A stretch of 64,000 nt of DNA from Brachionus plicatilis (taxonomy: Eukaryota; Rotifera; Eurotatoria; Ploima; Brachionidae). Positions 46,732 to 58,800 of this stretch are shown piece by piece. The translations under genes and the position numbers were made by a program. Below the pieces are notes generated by a model. That model searched no databases. It was not told the origin of the DNA and was given only the letters and a program-made list of their open reading frames with translations. Within the stretch, counting starts at the first letter, position 1; each line of letters begins with the position of its first letter. Location of the stretch: assembly GCA_010279815.1 (NCBI GenBank), contig QEOQ01000121.1, positions 127,491-191,490 of the forward strand. The letters run 5' to 3'.

Positions 46732-47372
46732 CTAATTTTCTCTTTTGACTAAAACAAAAATACCAAGTGTTGCTAATATAACATACTTTAATTGTGGGTA
46801 ATCGTTCATTAAAATGGTAACGATTCCTATATATGGAACGAACCCTTTAGCTTTTCCAATGATATCCTTTCTTTCAAGCCAATATTGTCCAGGAGCATAT
46901 AGACCGCGGTCATCAACAGAATTGTTGTCTCCTTTAGTCAAATATTTTGCATATCCGTCTTCTCTTAAGAAATCATTTTTTATACTTCAATCTAAATTGG
47001 AATAAATTATTTTACTTCTCATGAACTTTCAAAACTCTATGAACGATAGGAATTTCACGTCCCTCAATTTTAAAAACAACTATGTCTCCAACACGTATAG
47101 GCCCTTTTGGTTCATGGGTTAGTAAAAGCAAATCTCCACGATGAAATGCTGGCTCCATGCTTCCACTTTTGAGAAAAATACTTTAGATTTTGCCAAAAGT
47201 CAATATTCTATTACCTGAGAACAACAACAATTGGACTTTCTGATCCAGTAACGACCATTAAACCTTTCCAAATCATCAAAGCAGTAGAAACAATCATACC
47301 AAAGTTAAGAATTTGGTAGTACATCTGACGCTTGTTCATGCGTTTGAATTCGTCTAAAAATGACAAGTCCAT
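46732..47372 (-). CDS. SEC11A: Signal peptidase complex catalytic subunit SEC11
   Basis: SEC11 is the ER-membrane serine protease that removes signal peptides from secretory proteins. Three exons with agreeing phase: 47215-47372, 47016-47165 and 46732-46984, giving 186 residues (human SEC11A 179). The N-terminal cytosolic part and single TM ([20 protein letters not shown]) precede the catalytic serine in [18 protein letters not shown]. The catalytic histidine is in [11 protein letters not shown], and [20 protein letters not shown] is the conserved box [19 protein letters not shown] and a hydrophobic C-terminus close the protein. A CATTTTAG acceptor-like site ends 6 nt before the ATG. SEC11A and SEC11C cannot be told apart outside vertebrates. 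Confidence 0.95.
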
Positions 47373-49860
47373 TTTGATCTAAAATGTTTAAATTCTAAAT
47401 AAATTTAACCAACAAAAAATTGTCAATTTCTGTCTTAAATTCGAAAATATATTTTTTCAATTTTTTCAGTGGATTTTAAAAATTTACACGTACTCAATTA
47501 AATGTTAAAATGAATTAATGTATTTTTATTCCCAAGAAGTGAAAAATTTATTTTACTTTCTCGCTGATTTTTACAAAATAAAATTTTTATTTATTAGGTC
47601 TCTTTTAGTTAATTTTTTTCAATAGAGATGGTTTCATTATTCTCAAAACTCTGAAGATGATCATCTTTGAGAAATTTTTTATTTTCATAATTAAGATTTT
47701 TTTTGAAAATATCGTCGAAGGTTTTCAAATGGTATAGAAGAGGGTATAAAACTTTAAAAAAAACATTGTTATGAAATATTCTAATATTCTTTGTAGATAT
47801 TTAGAGAAACATATTATTAAATTTTAAATTGTTATATAAAATATATTTATAAAATCTATTTATATATTTATATATCTATAAAATCATATTATTATATAAA
47901 ATTGTTCAAGAAAAACAGTGAATTAATTCTACTAATGATGGAAATTATTTTAGATGAAAAATTATTATTTTAGAATAGTTGGCTCCACAAAATAATTAAC
48001 TTTAAGTTTAAAAACACTTAAAAAAAATACAGCAACAAAGAATTTTGATTAATTTTCAATATTTATTTTAAGTATTCAAACCTATTTTAGTTTTAAAAGG
48101 GAATTTTTTTCCTAGTCTAAAAAAATTAAGATAGTCGATGGTTTTATCTAAATATGAAACAAATGACGGATTATGAAAAAATTTTTTGCTTCTTATTTTT
48201 AGATATTAAAAAATTGATTTTAGGCAAGCTTACACAAATAGCGCAAGGTTGCCTCAATTGATGTAAATTTTTCTAAATTCGGCAGCAAAAATAAATATTT
48301 TAGTCTAGAGAATTCGACCTGATTAACTTGGAACTTCAGAGATTATGAAGAGTAAATAAATAACTTGAAATTGGTATTTTTTTTCAGAATAATAAAAAAA
48401 AAACGTCAAGAGAGAGAGTCATTCAAAAATACTCTTTTTTGGAATAGTCTAACAAAAATTGATCTAAAATTTTTAAAATTCCAGAATTTTGTTATCAAAA
48501 TCAGTATAAAAGATAAATAATAATAAAAAATTTTAACTGCGTTAACAGTAGTATCAAAAATAAGCAAATTTATTCACAATGACTAATTCATAAAAAATAT
48601 TCCAACTTTTGTTTTTTTTAATTTAGAATTTTTAGGAGCTTTTTCTCGATAAAGATAAACTAATGTAAATATATAATAAAACGATGAGCCTGCAAAGTTA
48701 TAATTGTAAAATAGAAATTCATTCTTTCATTATTTCTATTCGTATTAATAAAGGTGATTTATAAACCTTTTTTGAACTTAGGCAGAAAGAAAAGTTTATT
48801 TTTTCTCTTCCACTATTTTGGTTATTATGAACACTTTATTTCTAAATATAGTTTTTTTTTGTTTTTCACTCATTATTTGTATAAAATAAGAAAAAAATTA
48901 AATATATTTTTGTAAAATTTACAATCTTTACATAAATTTTTGGTTGATTTTATCTCAGTTTTGATATTTTATCGACATGGGTACAAAATTTCATTTTTCA
49001 TTTTAAGAGAATCTTTTCATTTTTTTCATTCGAATATACTTAAATTATTCATGTTGTTAATATTTCTCTTTATTTTAATCATATATTCATTCATTGTTCA
49101 TAATTTATTTTTTTAAAATATAATATTTTAAAATTTTAAATAAGCTAAAATCAGCAAAGTGTGAGAATGATATGAAAATTTAAAAATAAAAGTAAATTTT
49201 AAGAAAAAATTGAAATAATATATATCAGAGAAATCAATTAGAGAATAAGACAAAATGAATAAAAATTAAAAAGAATTATGAAAATAAGACATTTGGAATA
49301 TTTACTTTAATTATAAGGAAAATATGAATAAAATGATTAATATTTTTATATATCATGTAAAAAAATATATAAAATTAAAATATCTTTAATTAATCCTATT
49401 TAAAAATGAAAATACTTAAATTATAAGATTTTAATGCCTTTCTTAATGCATTTCAATATGTTTCATTTTTTATTTATTTGCTTCATTTAATTAATAAAAA
49501 CTATAATAGAAATAATTTCAAAATATTAAAGCATTATTGCAATACAAAGTTTTCAAATACTTTTACACCTCACTGAAACCAATTCAATAATTTTTTTTAA
49601 AATTAGATCAGAATTTACTATTGCGCAAAAAATTTAACTAAATTGTGTTTATTTTATTTACAATTATTAATTTAATTAATTTATTTATTTTATTAATAAA
49701 ATTTGTTTTTTATTAAAATTCAAAGTTTAAAAAAAAATTCAAAATATATTTTAAATTTATAAATTAAAAATTCTAAAAATAATTCATTTTTAATGCTAGT
49801 TAAATAATCTTTTTAGAAATTATTAATCTTTTTTTCTTAAATTTTATTCCGAATAATTGG
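47373..49860. other. 2.5-kb intergenic region, SEC11 to ABCA
   Basis: Very AT-rich, with no open frame worth naming on either strand and no clear repeat. It includes the SEC11 promoter and the ABCA 3' end. Confidence 0.4.
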
Positions 49861-52800
49861 TTATTTTTTAGATTTTTTTCCAACCAAATCTTCATCACTT
49901 TTTTGCTCACGAGCAAACGAAAGAAATACTTGTTCTAAAGTAGTTTGTGATAGTGAATAAGTTTCTAATTTCAAGAGCTCTTTGTTAGATTCTAGCAGAG
50001 TAAATAAATCAGCAATACTTTGAATACCATCTTGACCATAAACAACATTATCCTCAATCTCTATTTGATAAAAAAGAGTATCTTGTTGACGGTCTTTTAG
50101 TTTCGCAAATCTTATATTATTTGTGACAAAAAGCTCGGTCTTAAGCACTTGACTTCCAATATCAACACCGTTTTTACATTTCAAAATCAAAGTATATCCT
50201 TTGCCATATTTGTTTTTTAATTGCTGTACACTTCCAAGACACTTAAATTGTCCATTGACCATTATACCAAGTCGGGTAGCCAAGGCTTCACATTCTTCCA
50301 TACTTATTGTTTTTTGATTATTTTACGCATCGTAATTAATTTTTCTCAAAATAAAAATTACCTATGTGTGGTCAAAATTATAGTTAGACCCATTTCTCTT
50401 GCTTTTTTTATTACAGTCCACAAATATCTTCTAGCAGCAGGGTCCATGCCTGTTGTCGGTTCATCCAAGAATATTACACTCGGTCTTCCTATAAAAGCCA
50501 GTCCGGAACTAACTTTTCGTTTATTACCCCCACTTAGATTTTGAACCTTTTAATTTTAAAAATTTAAATTTGGAAATTTTTTTTTCTAAACTCACAAGTT
50601 TATCTCTGTATTCATCTAATTTAAATACTGATATAAGATCATTAATAACTTTTTCGATTGTGTTTCTCTCAAGACCACGTAAAGCACTGAAAAGACCAAA
50701 AGCATCTTCGACTGTTAAATACTCGGGTAAATAGTCAAATTGAGGACAAAAAGCCATGTCTCGGCGAACCTTTGATCTATCTTTGACAATTTCATTTCCG
50801 TTTATATACGCGTTACCACTAGTGGGAATAATTTCACCAGTGAGCATTTTAAAAGTTGTGGTCTTTCCTGCTCCATTTAAGCCTTTAAAAATTTGTTATT
50901 AAATTAGATAAAACTTCATTAATTCTATTAACAAACCTAATAGACCAAAGCATTCATTTTTACCAACACCAAAGCTAAGCTTATCTACAGCAGTGAATTC
51001 AGTTTTGTTTTTTTTAAATTTTTTAGTCAAAGCTTTAACAATCAACGGATCTTCAGAAGTTAAATCGTCAATTTTTCCATTATTTATGCGTCTAGCTTCT
51101 TTGGCAACGTCTGACTCAAGCTTAAAAAAAATTAGTCAAGAAATTTAAATAAAGTATTTTAATTTTACTATTCTATTAGAACTCGAATCAATTCTTGCTT
51201 TTGAAATTTTATTGCATTTTAATCTTGAAAATGGACTTGATTCTATTAAAATCAAAATGCAAACAAAGACTAAAAATTGAATAGCGCAAAAAAGAAATTC
51301 CATTCCAATTCCAGGTTCTTTAAATGAAAGATGATCTTGGTTGTAGGGAAAATCTTCTTTAAATAGAAATAAAAATTATTAAAAGAAAATTATTTAAATT
51401 GCAGCCTCGAGAACCAACTCAAAAGTTTTGGGTGCATGCAACAAACACCATCTCGCCCATGCTAAAAAATTCTTAACTTACACTGCATCCTCTAAAGATG
51501 TGTTTTAAATCTTGAGTCTAAATTAAAAATCAAATTTTTTTAGATTAATGCGGCATTAAAGATTGAGATTTGAAAAATAAAAATACTTTTTTTGAATCTT
51601 ACATTTGATCCAGCGCTATGAATTGAATTCAAAGAAAAATTGGAAAAAATATTTATTTTTTTTTTATTTAAGGAAAAAAATCTCAAGTTTTAATGCCGCA
51701 ATAAACTAATAAACTTAAAAACTTGATTTTAATGTGGACTCAATATTTAAAACACATCTTTAGAAAATGCAGTGTAAGTTAAGAATTTTTTAACATGGAC
51801 GAGGTGATGTTTGTTGGTTGAACCCAAAATTTTTTTCGGTGTCAGAGGCTGCACTATTGAACAAGAGAATTTGGTAATTATTACAATTTCTTTAAATTAT
51901 TATTTATTATAGAAATCAAATGTTTAAATTAATATTTAGCAGAGTTGTTTATAAGTGTCAAGTCTTAAGTCAAGTCCAAGTCCGGACTTGGATTTTTTTC
52001 AAGTTGAATATCATGACTAGAAAATTCCCAAAGTATTTTAAAATAATAAATTGTCTCAATCTTGATGACTCGAAGTTCAGAGTTCCCAAAGTAAATTTTT
52101 TCTTCAGTTTTACAAATTTATCAAATTAATTATCCTGTTTTTCAGAATCAAAGACAAATGAAATTTCTTCCGTTCCAGGTAGCTATTGTTGCGGAAAAAT
52201 GATATTTTAGTCGTCGCAGGGAGTTATTATGGCAGCCAAGCAAGTGTTGGAATTGTTTTTTAATGACTTGGACTTTATTTTGGGACTTTTAAACAACTCT
52301 GATATTTAGATACTAAGTTAAATATCGGACCTTTTGTCAGAATAAAAAATGAATAAAAAATTCTTCAAATATATTGTGTGAAAAAACTAGCTTCTGATTC
52401 ATTAGATTTTTTTGAAAAGGCTAATAATTAAAATTGTTTCAATAAGCTGATGTATTGACCGAAAATAAAATATTAGCATCGTAAATTTACAATTTTACTA
52501 TACAGTCGACTCGCTTTAATCCGAAACTCCTTTATTCGTAAAATTCGGCATTCGGACGTTTTTCTCCGGTCCCTACCCCCTTTCCAATACTTTCAATACA
52601 AATTTCATCACTTTTATTCGTAATTTTAGTTCGGTTTATTTTGCCATTCGTAACAAAAAAAAATTAAAATTCTAAATCTGCGAGGGTAATGCCCTAACAG
52701 ATCAAGATATAATTGAAATTGTTCAAAAAAACAATCAAAACTGTGATGATGAAGTTGAGATAGTCGATCAAGAACCTGTATCTGTAAGTTATAAACAAGC

Positions 52801-55800
52801 AAAGCAGGCAATAGATCAGGCAATAGATAGAAGCAGGAAATTTTTTTTGAAACTTCTTAAGATTCCAACGAGTGTGACTTAGAATTGTTATCGAAAATAA
52901 AAGAGCGGATGTCTGATTTGAGGTTGTCAAGTCTAAACCAGACATTTATTTCTTCTTTTTTTAAAAAAAATTAATTTAAAAATTATTCCGTTTAATTTAA
53001 AATTAAATGTTTATTAAACTATATTTTTATAAATTGTTATCAATAAAATTTTGTATCAAAATTTAAATTCATTAATCCGAAAATTTTAAGATTTTTGTTC
53101 GTTTACGGATTAAAGATAATCCGTAAAACTTAATCCGTAATGGTTATTTTCGGTCCCGTCTTTTACGGATTAAAGAGAGTCGATTGTACTAAATATAGTA
53201 TACTTAATAACAATTAGAGTTTTTATATCATTAAAAATTTAGTATTCAAATTCGCATTTTAGATTTTTTTATTCAAAATGAAAAGCTTACTTCTTACACC
53301 ATTTATAAATCATGTAACTTATTATTTCTAATGAAAAATGTAACATCATAAGTTAAGCTTTTTTATTTTAACAAAAAAATAACTTAGCTTTATATAATCG
53401 AACTGATTTATATTGAGCAAAGGATTTTAAAATAAAAAAATATTAAGAAAAATCAAAAAAAATATTCAAAATAATTGAATTAACTCATTTCAAATATAAA
53501 AAAAAATAAATGTTGAACAGCTCAAGAGAGAAAGAAATGAAAATAAATTTATAAAATCTTTAAATCTCGTTCTTTTATTTGTATTAATTTATTGTTATAT
53601 TTTTGTTCGGTCAATTTTCAGAGTTAAATATTCCCTTGAATATTTATCCAAAAAAAGATCGAAGAATTAAGTTTTTTCATGAAATATCTTAAGTAATTAA
53701 AAAATATTTTTTTTTTATTCAAGTTTTTTTAATCAGACAGAATAGATTTACTTGAAATAAACCGAAGTTTATTGCAGATTTGATTTAATGTTACATAATA
53801 TTAATATCTAATTAATCGCTTTTTTATCTGAATAAAGTCATTTTTAGCAAAAAATTTATGCAACCGTCATAAGGGGACATGACCACGATCTCATTAATTC
53901 ACATCAAAAAGATGAAAATTTTTTTTTAATTATTAATCATGACTGGTTTTGTGAAATTCGGTACAAAATGATAAAAAGAACAGAAAAAAATGAAAAAAAT
54001 TGAATAACTTTTTTTCTAAATATTTAAACTTAATTCTGTAAATGCAACAAAGTGCAACATTCAAAGTTGCATAAAATACCAAGGTCTGCTAAATTTGCAG
54101 AGTTAAGTAGAAATAAATTTCAATATAATCGAGCGAAGTGCATTTTGCAGAGATTTTGCACATCATTAGCAGACTTGTACAGTTGATGCAACTTAAATGT
54201 TGCACCATTCTGCATTCACAGAATTAATTTTAAACTTTTAGAAAAAAAGTTGTTTAATTTTTTACACTTTGTTCTGTTCTTTTGTACAAAAACTCATGAC
54301 TTTATTCAAAGAAAATTCCAGGATTCTTTCATCTCGACATTTTCAATTCAGCTACTAGCTAAAATTAAAACAAATCTATAAGAAATGGGCATATGTCTGA
54401 TATGTGAACTATAGATCACAAATTATGTGCACTCTCTCGAATAATAGTGCACGAAAAAGTGTGAACTGAAAATTATGTGATCTTTTCAGTGCACATAATT
54501 TTAATTTATTTGAAAAAAGCAAATTTAGTCTCTTCTGTTGTTTTATAAATAATGTCAAAAGGAATGCTTTGGCCATTGAGAAAGTTTCTTATGAAACTCC
54601 AAAGCCGAGTAATGAAGCTGTCCAGTCTGTAAATGTTCTTTTAAAAAAAATAAAGCAGTCAATACAAGTGGTATTTTATGTGAATTGTGTAGTCAGTTGG
54701 GGAAAGAGAAATATTGTATTTTTTTTTTTTAAAGTTTATTTCAAAAAATTAAAATGGCTCTGAGTAATAGAACTCCTTCCGCCATTGTTTTTCTGTTTTT
54801 AAAATATTGTTAGAAATATTCTATGAATGAGTGGGGTCTAAAAATACATGTTAGACATTTTGTTTTTTTTTTTTTTTTACTGAAGGAGCTTAAGCTCGAT
54901 ACAGTTAACAAATAAATAAATACTAACAAATAAATAATTCACCTATCAACTTTAAGAAAGTGCACATAATTTTCAGTTCACATATCAGACATATGCCAAA
55001 AAATGTTTATTCTCGTTTCAATTGAAATTTTTTAATAAACAAAAATAAAATAGATGATTAAATTTTGTAATAAGTCAAATCATTTAGTTATAAATTTTTT
55101 TGAATTGTTAAAATAAAAATTCAATTTCATGAGAATAATGTGGCCGAGAACGCCAAAGTGATTTTAAATAAAAATATTAAGTGACTGCATTAATGTTTTA
55201 AGTCTTAAAAGTAATTCTAAAACAAAACTATTTTGAAAAAATTTTAAACCTTTTAAATATATTAAAAAATAACAAAAATTAATTTAATTTCCTAACTTAC
55301 CCGCCAATATGTCATTCACAGCATCAATACAGAATTTATTCGATCTGATTTTAAGATTATATAAGCCTCTTTTCACGGTTACATTAGGAAAAACTAGTGC
55401 AAATATAATTCTCAACGCATAGATAAAATCAGCTCCGGCATTCCTTGTACTTTGTCCATTAAGGATCAATAGCTCTAAAAAAGTCCAAATTATGTCCAAA
55501 AAGGCCGCAAAGCCCAGTATAATGACCAAAACAACAAAGCCAATTATTTCTGATTTGAACAAAAAAGACCAAATAAAAGACAAAATGGTCCATGAAAAGC
55601 ACGAAATCAAAAGCAATAAATAGAAATAGCCAAGGGTTTCGTCACCAGCAATCGCATTTATTTCACTAGTCTCGTCATCCTTAATTGCATCTACAATCTT
55701 AAGTGCAATTACAATTAACGATATGTTGATTAAGTGTATTAGAATGTCAAATAAAAAATGTGATAGCCAATAGGTAAACGGTCCCAAACCGGAAAGCATC

Positions 55801-58800
55801 TGTAATTGCTTGGAACCATTGATTCTTTCGCGGCCAACGTGAATGACCATGATGCCAATCATAAATGCTATAATCACGCTGTTAAAAAAATTTAGCAGCG
55901 ACACTGGTAAAGAGTCTAAACAAGCCAAAACTTCCAAATAATTACTCGATCCAGACAGGGTGTTGTTCGAAGCGAGTGGAACATTTTCAGTAGAGATGGT
56001 TTTTTGTAGATCATTGGTCAAAAAACTGAGTAGAAAATTGTCAATTTCGTTTATCAAATTGGCACTTGAGTGAAATACCAAAGAGCTAAAGTAGCCAGTG
56101 ACAGAAAGCTTTGTGTCATTAGTCAAATTCATGCTCATACCAACAAAGTAATTATTGAGCATGTTTTTCAGATCCTTTTTTCTTAGAGACAAAACGTACT
56201 CATTAACATTGTCTTGGTCCATTCGGTTTAGTGTGATGTTGGGAAATTTTGAATTCGTAAAATAGTTGCTAATGTGATTGTTTAAGGAGGTTGTATCCAC
56301 AGAACCTTTCACATAGAATGGAACAATTTGTTTAGTGTAATTGTTTAATGTGAGATCATAAGAACCAAAATTTGAAACAACGCCTCGTATTGAATTGATT
56401 AAATTGGTCTCTGATGGAATTAGAGCAGCTATGACTATTTCAATAACAAATGGAAATAGAAGAATTATGAGTGCCAAAATAAATCGTCGGTAAAATATGC
56501 GAAATCGTTTGACCCATAAGGCAACCAATTGTTGGATCCATAAGATGAAACCATCGTTCTTGTGAAAATTGGACGAAAATGCTTAAAATTGAGGTATTTT
56601 TTAATTATTTTTAGTTTAAAAGAAAACATTTTAAAATTAAAAAGTTAAATTTATATTTTTGATATCCTTATAATCAATATTAGCTAAAAATTAATAAAAA
56701 AAATTAGTAAAATTCAAGAAATTTATAAAATTTTATCCATAAAAATTGCACTCAGAATTTTCTCTGTATAATTTATCTTTTTTATCATCAAAAATAAACA
56801 ATTCCGAATGAAAAATTAGGAAAAATGAAAAATATTACAAAATTCAAAATTCTCCGACGTAAGTTGAATGTTTAATTTTATGTGAGCTTAGGTAATTTTA
56901 CGTAAATTCCAGTAAAATTTTGCTAAAAATTTGGTAAAAACAGAAAAATCGGTACAATACTGTGATTAATTTGCTTATCCCTAAAATGCGGAAGCGGAAC
57001 GGAAAGCGACCTTAAAATGTGGAAAATCGGAACAGAATTCGGGGGCCTAAAACGCGGAAGTGGAAAATTTTTATATTTAAAAAAAATTAAGTAAGTAAAA
57101 CAATAAATCCAATTGACGGAAAAATTTTAATTTAAAAAAAAAATTATTTTATGTACAAGTCCGAACAAAACCATAAACCAAGTTGGCTGAAATTTTTTTT
57201 TACATTTGGCTTAAGACATTAAATATGGGAAAAATTTTTACAGTTCGAGCATTTAATAGATTTTAAACATAATAACACATTACAAAATAAGCAGTTATTT
57301 GCCATTTTGCTCTCATAGTTTTTTAAATAAGCATCTTTAATTTTCAAATAATCTGAAATCCAATCTCATCAATAAATTGATTAGTATTTAAAATCTTATC
57401 AACATACCAAGGCAAAACAATAATTCTACCAAGTCTTTTTGTATTTTAGTTTTCTAAAAGAAGCCATTTGAATTACCTAGCCATCAATATCATTTATCTT
57501 TTTATTTCCTTAATATTTTAATTCAAACCGAATAAAAAAAAATTCAAAAGTTTTTTTAAATAAATAAAATTTTAAAATTATATCTTTCCGTATCCGCATT
57601 TTAGTTATTTAGATTCCGCTTCAACAATTTAGTAAATCAAAATTTATTTAAACAAAATAATCATTAATATTTAAACATAAAAGATACAAAATACATATTT
57701 TAATATTTTAAGCAGAAAAGAAAATTAAAAAATGACAATATAATATTTTTTAATTCTTTATTAAATGCAGCATCAAATGCACTATTCAAAAAAATTAAAC
57801 TAAATTTTTTTTCATCATTAATTTAAGTAAAAAAATTTCATGAATTTTGGTCATCACGACTTTGGCGCAAACAAATTAAGTTAAGAATTTTTAGCATGGG
57901 CGAGATGGTATTTAATTCAGTAATCATTAATTATCGAGAAGCAGGCTCTGGATTAGATCAAATTCACAACCTAATGTTAAAAAATTTACCTAAAGAGACT
58001 TTAATTGAACTAAGTATTCTTTTTAACAGGAGTTTGGAACTAGGTCAAGTGCCAAAAGCTTGGAAAATAGCAAGTATAACCATGATACCCAAGAAAACAT
58101 CTCCCACTCAAGACCCTAATAACTATCGTCCAATTAGTATGACAAGTTGCCTTGGAAAGTTACTTGAACGCATCATCTTCACAAGAATATATAATTTTCT
58201 GGAGAACAATAGTCTTCTTATTCATGAACAATCAGGATTTAGAAAACATAGACGCACTGCAGACAATCTTTACTTTCTTATTCAAAAAGTTTCAGAGTCC
58301 TTTAATAGAAAGAAGAAGGTTTGTTGTCTTTATTTTGACATTTCTAAAGCTTTTGATAGAGTTTGGCATGATGGACTAATTTACAAGCTAATAAAAATTA
58401 ATCTACCACCTTATCTTATCTATTGGATAAGATCGTTTCTGCACTTAAGATCTTTTAAAGTAAATATAAATGGTCATCTAAGTGATCAATACCCTATTAA
58501 AGCAGGAGTTCCACAAGGGTCAGTGATTAGTCCGCTTCTTTTTAGCATTTTTATAAATGATATACCAAAAAGAAACAAAACAAACTGCCAATACTCTCTT
58601 CTTTTTGTAGATGATTTGGCTACCTTTTTTACTTTTAAAAAGATAGGAAATCTTGAAAAAGTGATTAATAAGTACTTAAAAGAAGTTGAAATGTGGCTTT
58701 TCAAATGGAAAATGAAAATTTCTGTTGAGAAATCATGTTATATGATCTTTGAGAAAAAAACTAAAGTTAAAATTAATCTTGACCTTAAAATTAATAATAG

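Noticed and set aside
56990..57640. GCGGAAGCGG and CCGCTTC words as ends of another inverted-repeat element
   Set aside because: Pairing covers about a dozen bases only, with no duplication; not enough to define an element.
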